IMG/VR virus record: IMGVR_UViG_3300046007_010355
Location: 1 to 53,617 of that record
DNA from: a virus
DNA: 53,617 nt
Strand: one strand, 5' to 3'
The translations under genes were made by a program, and so were the position numbers. Positions 8,319-16,715 of this stretch are shown in pieces (position 1 is the first letter of the stretch; every line of letters starts with the position of its first letter). The notes under the pieces are model-generated. The model searched no databases and was not told where the DNA came from. It saw only the letters and a program-made list of their open reading frames with translations.

Positions 8319-8563
8319 TTCTTTTTACTAGGTTCAGCTGCTGCAAAACGAGCAGCTATGGCCATTCTATCTATGTGCGCAGGATCCTTTTTAGTTCCTG
8401 GCCTATTATTTAATCTAAATTGATGATATCGTTCAGGGTCGGCATTTCGAAATCTTGTTTGCCACACTTCTAAATCGTCAGAAGGTTTCAGTTTAGGTTG
8501 AATACCGACCGGTTTTATTTGAGCAGGTTCTTGGGTCGATTGTTGTGGATCCTGCTCACTTAC
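8315..8563 (-). CDS. Frame -1 extension of the 749-aa protein (82 aa)
   Basis: After the stop of the 749-residue gene, the -1 frame stays open for 82 codons (VSEQDPQQST to AEPSKKK) and ends in TGA overlapping the ATG of the next gene. It lacks an ATG or GTG start near its beginning. The first possible one is an internal GTG about 32 codons in. Composition is coding-like (VWQTRFRNADPERYHQF). With a -1 slip on A AAA AAG at 8563-8569 it would be joined to the upstream protein, giving 831 residues. Alternatives are a one-base sequence error in the A6 run or loss of a start codon. Confidence 0.6.
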   Translation of the reverse strand, partial: VSEQDPQQSTQEPAQIKPVGIQPKLKPSDDLEVWQTRFRNADPERYHQFRLNNRPGTKKDPAHIDRMAIAARFAAAEPSKKK

Positions 8564-8569
8564 TTTTTT
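8504..8569 (-). promoter_or_regulatory. Candidate -1 ribosomal frameshift signal with pseudoknot
   Basis: The zero frame reads GCA AAA AAG TAA, which contains the efficient bacterial slippery heptamer A AAA AAG (8569-8563) just before the stop. After a 4-nt spacer comes an 8-bp stem TGAGCAGG (8558-8551) with CCTGCTCA (8527-8520). Part of its loop, ATCGACC (8540-8534), can pair with GGTCGGT (8510-8504) downstream, with one G-U pair. Together they form an H-type pseudoknot. Confidence 0.62.
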
Positions 8570-10809
8570 GCTTTGTTATCGGCCCTCTTTTTAGCTTTCC
8601 ATGTTGCACCAAATGCACGTTGAGCTATTTCTTTTTTATCTAAACCACTACCTTTATAACCAGCTTTGATATGTTTAGCCATACGTTTAAATTTAGCCTC
8701 TGGTGGTGCCTCTTCGTTAATCTCACTCTCTAACATTTGTTTAAGTTGTTCAAAGTATGGATCTATATTTTCTAATTCTTCTGCCACACCTCTTCCGTGA
8801 TTACCATTAGCATACGTATTATAAGATTCTTGACCATAACCATTGTTGAAATTAGAATGATCTTCTTTAGAGAAAACTTCATCACCTTGTAGATTATTTA
8901 GAACAGCATTTAGATAATCTGCTGCTTTAGTAATTTTACTTTGTTGCCAAGCTTCTAAGCCCTCCATTTCACTGTATTGTCTAATGATCTTTAGCAATCT
9001 CATAGCATCTTCGATGATACTTGTAAGTTCATTGCTGGCCATAGATATTTCGTGATCGACTGTTTCTTTCATATTTGAATCGGGTTGATCATCTTCTGGT
9101 TTTCTGACTAAAAATATTTTATCTTCTAATTCAGGTTTATTTTTAATAATAGCGAGAGCATAATTATTAGCACCGCGTTTCCAATCAAATACTTTTAGTT
9201 CGCCTTTGCTTCTTAAAATTTTACCATTAATTTTTAAATACCAAGGACCACGATCTCTATCTATTAACTGTCTTTGAAAATTAGGATCGTCTTCATGACC
9301 TAATTCTTGACCAAGCTCGGCTTGTTTAAATCTACGTTTTTCAGCATCCATTTGACGTTGTTGATCTCGTTCATATCCTCTGTAATAACCTGCTTCGTCG
9401 ACAGAGTTATGAACCTTACTTACTTTTAATGCATCTACAGTTTCTATATCTCTCGCAATAGTTAATGTATCTTGTGCTGGATCCTTATCTAAAACTGTCC
9501 ATATACCTTGATGATATTCGACTTTGTCACCTTTTTCAAAACTATCGGCTACTATATCAGCAAAGCCTTCCGTTAAACTTTGTCTTGGCTCAACAAAATG
9601 TCGACCGTCGCCGTCTCGATGAATTATTTCATTGATGAAGTTCTGGGGAGTAGTCATTACTTCATCTATCATGTCTTGACCTATTGCGTCTACTATTCTG
9701 GGCCAGCCTCCTGGCTCTTTGGCAGGGATAAGTCGCCAATCTGTAACAAAACGATATTGTATATCTTGATTAGTAGTGTCATACCACTTGTGATCTAACC
9801 AATCCTCATAGCCTCGACCCTGGGGTCCGTAAACTCTTTCGTATTCCGCTTCTCGATCCTCTCGGTCTTTGGGATCTAAATAAAATATTGCTTCTATTTT
9901 TGGTCCTCCCCACTTGATCTTGACCTTGCCGGTAAACCGTTCTCCTCGAGGAAAGGGAGTTGCAGTATCCCCCATGGAATATTTTTTATTTTTTGGCCAA
10001 ACTAGTACATTCGTTCCCTTAAAATTTAAGGGAAGTTCAAGTGAGTCACCGCCATCGTCACCGCCGCGATTCGGGGCAAATTCATTTAATCGTTCTTCCG
10101 CCACACCTTGCTGCATATTGATGTAACTCGGGGGATTCTTTGGATCAAATTCTGTGCCCGCAGGTAAATTTTTACTATGTGCTACATGACCGTATATCCC
10201 TACATCGCCGTCAATAATGCTGTATTCTACACCTCTTTTGGGTTCTAAATTATACATAAAGGTTTCTGCGTCTTTATAGTTTGCAAATGGACCAAAAGCC
10301 ATTTGATCAGGATCTGCATTGATGTCATTTATATAATAGTCTGCCTGTCCTGGGTTGGTTTGATAGCCTTCCGCCACACTATCTTCTTTGTATGCCTTAC
10401 TATATTTGTCTCTCAATCTACCTAATTCTGCCTGACTGGCACCTCTACGACCTGCTGCCGCAGCCATCTTCATATACTTCTCGCCATGTTTTTTTACACC
10501 TGTGTGATACTGTAGACCGCTTTCTTCTACATCATTTTCGGCGAATGGTTTACGATGTTTTTCCTGACCGCTCTTTTGTTCTTTTTTCTTATCACGGTGT
10601 TTACCACCGCCAGTTTGTGGACGTAGATGACCCTGTCTTGGTTTTTGAGGAACTGTTGGAGTGGCTTCACTAGCTGATCTACGTTGTGTTTGACCTAAAT
10701 TATGTGAAACAGTGGAACCTCCTGCTGTGCTAGATGCACCGCCGGTAGCAGTTTCTAAAATATATCTAGTTTCTTTATCTTTTTGGATTTTTTTGAATTC
10801 GTTTGTCAT
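8560..10809 (-). CDS. Large probable head-internal protein (749 aa, 831 with frameshift)
   Basis: No enzymatic domain is recognised. The N-terminal 130 residues are low-complexity and rich in G, S, Q, K and R (SASEATPTVPQKPRQGH). Residues 17-19 (ILE before TATGG) could be a head-protease site. The motif VAEG/VAEE occurs three times (near residues 143, 236 and 672) and SLTEG once, spaced between compact charged segments, which suggests cutting into pieces during head maturation. The C-terminus (PEAKFKRMAKHIKAGYKG) is a basic helical tail. The gene ends on a slippery A AAA AAG TAA, and the -1 frame adds 82 residues. It lies inside the 6-17 kb operon and overlaps the genes on both sides. Confidence 0.75.
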   Translation of the reverse strand: MTNEFKKIQKDKETRYILETATGGASSTAGGSTVSHNLGQTQRRSASEATPTVPQKPRQGHLRPQTGGGKHRDKKKEQKSGQEKHRKPFAENDVEESGLQYHTGVKKHGEKYMKMAAAAGRRGASQAELGRLRDKYSKAYKEDSVAEGYQTNPGQADYYINDINADPDQMAFGPFANYKDAETFMYNLEPKRGVEYSIIDGDVGIYGHVAHSKNLPAGTEFDPKNPPSYINMQQGVAEERLNEFAPNRGGDDGGDSLELPLNFKGTNVLVWPKNKKYSMGDTATPFPRGERFTGKVKIKWGGPKIEAIFYLDPKDREDREAEYERVYGPQGRGYEDWLDHKWYDTTNQDIQYRFVTDWRLIPAKEPGGWPRIVDAIGQDMIDEVMTTPQNFINEIIHRDGDGRHFVEPRQSLTEGFADIVADSFEKGDKVEYHQGIWTVLDKDPAQDTLTIARDIETVDALKVSKVHNSVDEAGYYRGYERDQQRQMDAEKRRFKQAELGQELGHEDDPNFQRQLIDRDRGPWYLKINGKILRSKGELKVFDWKRGANNYALAIIKNKPELEDKIFLVRKPEDDQPDSNMKETVDHEISMASNELTSIIEDAMRLLKIIRQYSEMEGLEAWQQSKITKAADYLNAVLNNLQGDEVFSKEDHSNFNNGYGQESYNTYANGNHGRGVAEELENIDPYFEQLKQMLESEINEEAPPEAKFKRMAKHIKAGYKGSGLDKKEIAQRAFGATWKAKKRADNKAKK

Positions 10810-11171
10810 TTTTTATTCCAATTACTAATTGGGCTCACGGTATATGTGTCAGGTAGTTCTGAACTTTCCATGTCTCCATGATTTAAGTCGTGCACCTTCA
10901 CTCCCGCTACCTTAGCTGATAATTTAATCATTTCTTGTTCTGCTTTACTATATGGATGAAGTGTTTTCCATCTACCTACCCAACTTTCTTCAGGCATATC
11001 GGGTAAATTTACTCCATCACATTTTGCCAAAGCCATTCCTAATCTATAAAGTTTATAATCGCTACTCCATCTATCATCGTCTGTGAATTTGTTTAAGCCT
11101 CTTGTGGCAAAGCGTTGCCTTTTAGAAGGTTCGGGATTCAATTGTTCAAAAATAAATTCACGTGCTCTCAT
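10806..11171 (-). CDS. Hypothetical protein with capsid-targeting-like leader
   Basis: The start is ATG 11171, which overlaps the stop of the Dps gene (ATGA), giving 121 residues. An upstream in-frame start at 11195 would add eight residues but loses this coupling. The protein begins MRAREFIFE followed by QLNPE, again a short leader ending in (I)xE. The rest is a small helical protein with conserved-looking DMPEESWVGRW and KAEQEMIKLSAK segments. No family is recognised. Confidence 0.72.
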   Translation of the reverse strand: MRAREFIFEQLNPEPSKRQRFATRGLNKFTDDDRWSSDYKLYRLGMALAKCDGVNLPDMPEESWVGRWKTLHPYSKAEQEMIKLSAKVAGVKVHDLNHGDMESSELPDTYTVSPISNWNKK

Positions 11172-11602
11172 TTTAAAGTTGCTCTTAACATCCATCCGTG
11201 CTTATCATGTGCATCTATTCTTGATGCTACAAAATCACTAAATCCATGCTCTCCTAAATTTTCTGATTCTTCAAAAAGTTTTTTGAAAATGATTTTCATT
11301 TTTTCATTATCCATTAACAGTTCTTGAACCATTTGCTTACTATCTAAAATTTCAGTTTCATCTTCTACTTTGGAAAGCATACTTAGCCTAGTATAGCTAC
11401 CGGGCATATATGTGCCTAAACTACGTATCTTTTCGGCAAAATCATCTATACTACCATATACTTCTTCGTAGATTTTGCCGAATAAACTATGTAAAGATTC
11501 AAAGAACATGCCTTCGACATTCCAATGAAATTGATGTGCCTTTAAATAAAAACTGAATTCGCTGGCAAAAGCGATTTTAGCAAGTTTATGTAGATTTTCC
11601 AT
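11168..11602 (-). CDS. dps: Dps/ferritin-like DNA-protection protein
   Basis: The 144-residue four-helix protein matches Dps. It has KAHQFHWNVEG early and LHSLF with IDDFAEKIRSLG next, and ends in ARIDAHDKHGWMLRATLK-type helix residues (read here as SRIDAHDKHGWML). The Dps ferroxidase spacing is kept at H26, H38, D53 and E57, but the position of the usual aspartate four residues after the second histidine is G42. Dps family proteins oxidise iron with peroxide and shield DNA. The gene is embedded among probable head proteins and overlaps the next gene, so it may protect phage DNA or act in the infected cell. It has no capsid-targeting-like leader. Confidence 0.85.
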   Translation of the reverse strand: MENLHKLAKIAFASEFSFYLKAHQFHWNVEGMFFESLHSLFGKIYEEVYGSIDDFAEKIRSLGTYMPGSYTRLSMLSKVEDETEILDSKQMVQELLMDNEKMKIIFKKLFEESENLGEHGFSDFVASRIDAHDKHGWMLRATLK

Positions 11603-11608
11603 AATATA

Positions 11609-11914
11609 TTATTTACCTATCGGCTTCTCTCCGGTCATGTATGGCAAACTAAACCATAACTTAAACCATTCTGGTGTTCCTGGTTTAATATTGTTATCTC
11701 GCATTAATTTTGCCTTTTCGTTCGCTGTTTTACTAATGTTACTACCTTCATTGGTTTTTAAACTCAATTTATATTCGTGCAGTCTATTTGCAGAATTTAA
11801 ACCAGCGAGATATTGAACAATTTTTAATTCATTTATTGGATCTTCTGGAGAAATATATGCATCATCCTCACTATCTTTTAAAATATTTTCGCTGGTAATT
11901 TTGTATTGTTTCAT
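11609..11914 (-). CDS. Hypothetical phage protein (101 aa)
   Basis: The protein is small and hydrophilic, begins MKQYKITSEN and ends in a tryptophan-containing segment GTPEWFKLWFSLPYM. It overlaps the end of the 1310-residue gene by 4 nt (ATGA) and is followed by dps. It is probably co-translated with these. No family is recognised. Confidence 0.7.
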   Translation of the reverse strand: MKQYKITSENILKDSEDDAYISPEDPINELKIVQYLAGLNSANRLHEYKLSLKTNEGSNISKTANEKAKLMRDNNIKPGTPEWFKLWFSLPYMTGEKPIGK

Positions 11915-14900
11915 TTTTTTAATATTTTTTCAATTAGTGCGGACTTTATATTGTCAATACTTTCTGCTAAACTTTCGTTACTCTTATTACCCCAATTACC
12001 TTTAGCTTTACGGCATTTAACTAAAGCACCACTGGCATATGCACTTGGCCAAACTTTATACCTGCTTTTGACTTTGTAATAACAAGAATCTTTCTTTTCA
12101 TTCATAAATGTTTCGGAAAACATGGGTCCACCACAATGTGGGCATTTTTCACTTTGCTCGTTATGAGTTTTCTTTTTACAACTACCCGGGGCACCAGCTG
12201 GAACACCTTGAACTCTTGTGTAGCCTGACCAGCACTTTAATTCATCAATTTTTTCTTCTGCTGAATCTTGCTGATAAAGGTCATTGTTAGTAAAGTCATA
12301 TATCTCCCCATCCTTATCTATTTTTACTTTTATAAGCCTAGGACTTGGTATTCTAACAATTACACCTGGTTCTGTTCCATACAAACCAAATCTACCATAG
12401 CCTGAAACATTGGCTATGACACGCTGCCCTACTGTAGGTACCATGACTTTTCTAAGATTAGGATTATCGCCTTCAGGTACATTCTCATTCGATTTCTTTT
12501 TTGTAGCAACATTAATTGCTTTACCTGAACGCTCTGGATTAGGATCTTCTCTACGCTTTCTTGCTGCTGCACTAGCACGACCTTTTTTGCCTAAGGCTTG
12601 TGCTTTACTTTGTGGTAAACATTTAGGTTTACCTTCGCTATCGTCTCCACGAGCACAGTCACCACGTATTTTTCCATCAGGACCGAATCTTACCCATTTT
12701 TCTTTGAACCATTTTCTTAAGTTTTCATCTACTTTATCACTGTCGATATCTGTTTCGCCTACTAACTGACCACGTTTCACCGGACCTTTCTGTTTACCTT
12801 TAGCTTGAGCAGCTGGGCCTAATTTATGATATGTAGGAGAACCTGTTCCTGCAAATGCAGATTTTGGTAACATACCTTCTGTGGCTATTAGAGGATTTAT
12901 TAATGCTCTAAATAATCTTATTTCTGAAATTGGCAATTGTGTTTTCGGAGACATAGAAGAATTCTTCCCTAGTGTAATATTCATTAGATTTCTAATCCAA
13001 TTTTGATCTTTGATACTAAAACTTGAAAACCAAACTTTATCTTGCATTTGCTGATCTGTGAGATTTGCATACTCAGGATGATCTTTTCTGTAACCATCTG
13101 GATTTCTTAATACATTTCTAAGACCTGTAAAACTGATTCCAGTTCCTCCTGTTTTTTCCGAACGTTCTGTAATATATGGAATTACTTTAACATGTTCATA
13201 TCCTGCAAATTTGTTAACAGCCTTCATTAAAGCCGATGCCATCTGTTTGGCCATACTTTCTCTATCTTTACCTACAGCGATAACAATCGTATCATACTTT
13301 GGTAATTTTCCTGGCAGTGGATTAATTAGTTCATGCTTAACTTTTTGTATCAGTGACCCGCCTTGCATAACTGTGCTGATGTTTTGTGCATGTTCAGGAT
13401 CTAATTTATGCCATGTTTTTACTTTGATAGCAGGCGGGATAGGGTCATCCTTGCCTTCTGCATTACCAATAAACAGATAAGGATCGCCTCCTAACTCTGT
13501 TGCTTTTTCTTTTGTTAAGTTCCAAAGTTGTTCGTGCCCTTTATGTCCAACAAAACTGCCAATAGCAACTACCGCAGTTTTATTAGTATTTTCTCTGCCG
13601 TGATCTGTACGAGCAGCAGCTTTGGCAGCATTTTTTTGTGCTATAATGTCTTTCTGCCTCTGACTGGTTACTTTGATTGGACCTAATCGACTATTAATTA
13701 CTATACCTTCATAGTCCTGTCCTAACATATCCTTGCCAATAATATTAGGATCTTCATCGATAGCTTTTTCTAATGCAATCTGTATAGGTTTTAATTGTGC
13801 TTCAACTTGTCTACGTAGATCTAAACTGGCGCGATCTCGCTTACCTGCTGTATCACTTACAATTCGTTTGAGCTCTTCTAGGTTTTCTAAAGGAGGTATA
13901 ATTGCTGTAACATCTAGTCCTTGTTTTTGTATGAGTCGATTGCTCATGAACATCACTTTGCCTTGATTGCCTAGACCTGTTATAGCTTTAAGCTCGTCTT
14001 CAGTTTCTGGAATATCTTCGCCTGTAGTAGCATCTACTATACGATAGGGGACCAGAACTAGTTCAACTCCGGTAGGTAATTTATCATATTCTATGCCAAC
14101 AAACAATAATTTGCCTTCTGGTGTTTCTGTAGCAAAAGGAGCAAATAGTACTTCACAAGTAACCTGTTTGTTTAGAAGAAATTCTGGACCTAAATTTGCA
14201 TCTACCATTTTAATGGCATACATTATTTGGTTAAACAAATCATCAAACAGTCCTGCTCTACGTAGAATATCTGGATCAGTTGTTCCTTTTTGTTGATGAT
14301 AGTCTAGAAATCCTGCCTTGTAACGAGGTTCAGTTCTACTCGTTCCCATAAAAGGTTGACCATCGGCATTCTTACCAAATCTGCCACCAAATCCGTCTAC
14401 CTTTACATTTAACGGTATGTCTTGTAGTTTAAAATTACCGTTGCCGTCATGTATTTCGTCTAACAAGTCTAAAAAATCCGCAGGCTTAAGATCTCGTAGA
14501 TGAGGCATATTTTTTCTTAATTGTGCCTTTACTTCTGCTTCTGTCAAAGAAGCCTGTTGTCGAGCTTTTAATTTTTTAAGTTCGGCTCGGGGTTGTTTAA
14601 TATCTGGATTGGCTTTTTTAAATGCTTCTAATTCTTCATAATCGGCTGTATATGCCGTAGCCATATCGATTGCTTCCTGTCTTAATCCGGTAGGATTAGG
14701 TAATTTAAGTGGTTTAATATTTTCTTCCTTATTACCTAATATCATTGCATCTACGGCTGCGAATTTAATATCTCTATCTCTAATCGGATCACCTTTAGTG
14801 ATCATTTGTTCTCCAGGGTCAAACAAAATTTTTAAAAATTGACGAGCAATTCCTTCGTTGACTTCGGGAGTAAACTCTTGATTCATTAATTGAATTGTAC

Positions 14901-15843
14901 CTAAAAAACTATTTTGTAAAGCAACATCTTGTTTAGTTCTTTTTCTACCAAATAAAGATAAAAATTGCTTATCTAAATTTTGAACATATTCTCTATCTTC
15001 TGAATCGACTTCTACTTTTACAGGAATATTGTTAATAAACATAGGTTCACCGGTATTAGGATCAATATAATCTTTATATCTATCGGATAAACCTCCTCCC
15101 TGACTACTTTTGACAGCAAAACTCTTATCTGCTGATACTACAGGTTCTGGTGAAATTTCTGTAGGTTTTCTTTTATAAACTTTGGCAATATATTTTTCAG
15201 TGGCTTGTGATATGGGTATACTTCTATATAGGTATTTGTGAAAGACTCCTTTTATTCCTTGTGCCATATCATTATAATCAGCACTGTGACTAAATTTAAA
15301 CCATTCAGTAGGTTTGCCTGTTTCGGGTTCATAAGGTCCTAATTCATAATCAACCTGCACTTTTATTGGAGGATCGTCTAATAACCAAAGACCCGATAAA
15401 CTGGCATTAAATCCAATAAATGTAGCATTACCGATTTTTTTACCTATAATGCTTTTAAGCCAAGCATTAATTTCATCTGCAATTTCTCGATCTACCTGTG
15501 TATCTATGTCACCGACTTTGGTTTTCTTTAATTTGTTGAGAAAATCTTGTGTATTAACACCTTTTACATCCATAAAATACAAACTACTGCCACTGAACAT
15601 ATCATTGCCGTCTAATAACTTTGGATCCCAAATTGGACGACCGTATGCAGCTTCAAATGATTGATTTTGTGCTTTCAACAATTCTCGCATTTTTTCAACC
15701 ATAAAATCACGATTATGAAGTTTTAAATCTATTTCTTCTGCTTTATGTTCTCCGGGAACGCCTTGCCAACCCGGGCTATCTGAACCAACATTACCGCCTT
15801 CAGTTATTAAATTTTGTTTTCTAAATAATTGATTAAGAAACAT
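11911..15843 (-). CDS. Giant protein with ligase-like and HxGH nucleotidyltransferase-like regions
   Basis: This is a 1310-residue multidomain protein. The leader MFLNQLFRKQNLITE followed by GGN may be a head-protease site. Residues 1-450 are unknown. Residues about 475-730 resemble covalent nucleotidyltransferases: VKVDG with K481 and a following GGR (motif I KxDG), CEVLFAP in the middle, then YEGIVI at 712 and PIKVTS (motifs IV and V of ATP-dependent ligases). Residues about 755-920 look like a cytidylyl/adenylyltransferase with GSFVGHKGHEQL (H767, H770). A basic linker (KGRASAAARKRR) and a C-terminal cysteine part (CPHCGGP, SCYYKVKSRYKVWPSAYAS, VKCRK) follow. Activity is unproven. It could act on RNA ends or nucleotides after delivery into the host. 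Confidence 0.7.
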   Translation of the reverse strand: MFLNQLFRKQNLITEGGNVGSDSPGWQGVPGEHKAEEIDLKLHNRDFMVEKMRELLKAQNQSFEAAYGRPIWDPKLLDGNDMFSGSSLYFMDVKGVNTQDFLNKLKKTKVGDIDTQVDREIADEINAWLKSIIGKKIGNATFIGFNASLSGLWLLDDPPIKVQVDYELGPYEPETGKPTEWFKFSHSADYNDMAQGIKGVFHKYLYRSIPISQATEKYIAKVYKRKPTEISPEPVVSADKSFAVKSSQGGGLSDRYKDYIDPNTGEPMFINNIPVKVEVDSEDREYVQNLDKQFLSLFGRKRTKQDVALQNSFLGTIQLMNQEFTPEVNEGIARQFLKILFDPGEQMITKGDPIRDRDIKFAAVDAMILGNKEENIKPLKLPNPTGLRQEAIDMATAYTADYEELEAFKKANPDIKQPRAELKKLKARQQASLTEAEVKAQLRKNMPHLRDLKPADFLDLLDEIHDGNGNFKLQDIPLNVKVDGFGGRFGKNADGQPFMGTSRTEPRYKAGFLDYHQQKGTTDPDILRRAGLFDDLFNQIMYAIKMVDANLGPEFLLNKQVTCEVLFAPFATETPEGKLLFVGIEYDKLPTGVELVLVPYRIVDATTGEDIPETEDELKAITGLGNQGKVMFMSNRLIQKQGLDVTAIIPPLENLEELKRIVSDTAGKRDRASLDLRRQVEAQLKPIQIALEKAIDEDPNIIGKDMLGQDYEGIVINSRLGPIKVTSQRQKDIIAQKNAAKAAARTDHGRENTNKTAVVAIGSFVGHKGHEQLWNLTKEKATELGGDPYLFIGNAEGKDDPIPPAIKVKTWHKLDPEHAQNISTVMQGGSLIQKVKHELINPLPGKLPKYDTIVIAVGKDRESMAKQMASALMKAVNKFAGYEHVKVIPYITERSEKTGGTGISFTGLRNVLRNPDGYRKDHPEYANLTDQQMQDKVWFSSFSIKDQNWIRNLMNITLGKNSSMSPKTQLPISEIRLFRALINPLIATEGMLPKSAFAGTGSPTYHKLGPAAQAKGKQKGPVKRGQLVGETDIDSDKVDENLRKWFKEKWVRFGPDGKIRGDCARGDDSEGKPKCLPQSKAQALGKKGRASAAARKRREDPNPERSGKAINVATKKKSNENVPEGDNPNLRKVMVPTVGQRVIANVSGYGRFGLYGTEPGVIVRIPSPRLIKVKIDKDGEIYDFTNNDLYQQDSAEEKIDELKCWSGYTRVQGVPAGAPGSCKKKTHNEQSEKCPHCGGPMFSETFMNEKKDSCYYKVKSRYKVWPSAYASGALVKCRKAKGNWGNKSNESLAESIDNIKSALIEKILKK

Positions 15844-15844
15844 T

Positions 15845-16222
15845 TTAAATACCTAATGAATAATTGTCTTTTAGAATATCTTCATAATAATGACTATAAA
15901 GTTTTTCACATAATGATTGTCTCATTGTTTTAGAAAACAGTTTTTCAGGTTTACCATTCATTTTTTCTCTATGATAATATTCCATACAGCCCTTGTTGAC
16001 CATAGGCATAAATGCTTTGACAAATTGTTCTTTATCAAATGAATTATTTTTATGTTTCTGTTTCATTTTTCTAGCTAATGGCATAAAATAATCTTTGTGT
16101 AACTTGTCATGATTTATTATAAACCAAAATAGATCGTCATTAGGATTTTCGTTATCTGTTTCCGAATTAGTTCGATTTTTATCTATATCAATTGCTTTAC
16201 CGAAGAATTCTTTTAGTAGCAT
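15845..16222 (-). CDS. Hypothetical phage protein (125 aa)
   Basis: The protein begins MLLKEFFGKAID and continues as a charged, helical protein with many K, H and Y residues (HDKLHKDYFMPLARKMKQKH, CEKLYSHYYED). It ends 1 nt before the 1310-residue gene and is probably co-transcribed with it. The amphipathic start is like its neighbours but has no clear (L/I)xE site. No family is recognised. Confidence 0.7.
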   Translation of the reverse strand: MLLKEFFGKAIDIDKNRTNSETDNENPNDDLFWFIINHDKLHKDYFMPLARKMKQKHKNNSFDKEQFVKAFMPMVNKGCMEYYHREKMNGKPEKLFSKTMRQSLCEKLYSHYYEDILKDNYSLGI

Positions 16223-16249
16223 GATTTCGCCTTATATATAAACATGTAA

Positions 16250-16666
16250 TTACCAAGCTCTACATGACCAGTATCTTGCTTTCCAGCGTGGGCCGGGATT
16301 ATCGCAATTATGTCTTGCTCTAAACGACTTTCTTCTTCCTGGGATATGTTTTTTAATACTTAATTTTTTATCGCCAAAATTTACTTTAACAATATTTCCA
16401 TTAGGTTTTTTAACATATACCTTTGATTTTTTAACGTCTCCAGCCATAGGTTTACCTAAAGGAACTTTTCTACCTTGATATTCAGCTTCGTCTAATCTAA
16501 GAAATGAACAAGCAGTATCGTCAATATGAATAACAATACCTTCAGGAACTATATCTGCTATAGTAGTTTCGATTAGGAGATCGTCTAATTCTAGGTAAAA
16601 GATATCTCCTTCTTGTAAATGCTCTTCAGTTGATGATAAAGAGTTTAAAAGGTCGCGGATCTGCAT
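16250..16666 (-). CDS. Conserved phage structural protein with basic cysteine tail
   Basis: The 138-residue protein opens with MQIRDLLNSLSSTEEHLQE followed by GDI, a leader-like segment ending in LQE. A beta-rich middle (YLELDDLLIETTIADIV) follows, then KVYVKKPNGNIVKVNFGD, and the basic tail RKSFRARHNCDNPG with RYWSCRAW at the end. I recall this C-terminal pattern from T4-like marine phage virion proteins, but I cannot assign a function. A late-type promoter AATAAATA lies at 16687-16694, with SD AAGGAG before the ATG. Together these support a late structural role. Confidence 0.72.
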   Translation of the reverse strand: MQIRDLLNSLSSTEEHLQEGDIFYLELDDLLIETTIADIVPEGIVIHIDDTACSFLRLDEAEYQGRKVPLGKPMAGDVKKSKVYVKKPNGNIVKVNFGDKKLSIKKHIPGRRKSFRARHNCDNPGPRWKARYWSCRAW

Positions 16667-16686
16667 ACTATACTCCTTGTATAGTG

Positions 16687-16694
16687 TATTTATT
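16687..16694 (-). promoter_or_regulatory. T4-like late promoter octamer (AATAAATA)
   Basis: Minus-strand AATAAATA lies 21 nt upstream of the ATG at 16666 in a 49-nt gap. It fits the NATAAATA form of T4-type late promoters. It would start the head-protein operon that runs leftward to about 6 kb. Confidence 0.5.
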
Positions 16695-16715
16695 ATAAAC
16701 TAATTAATTGGAAAT

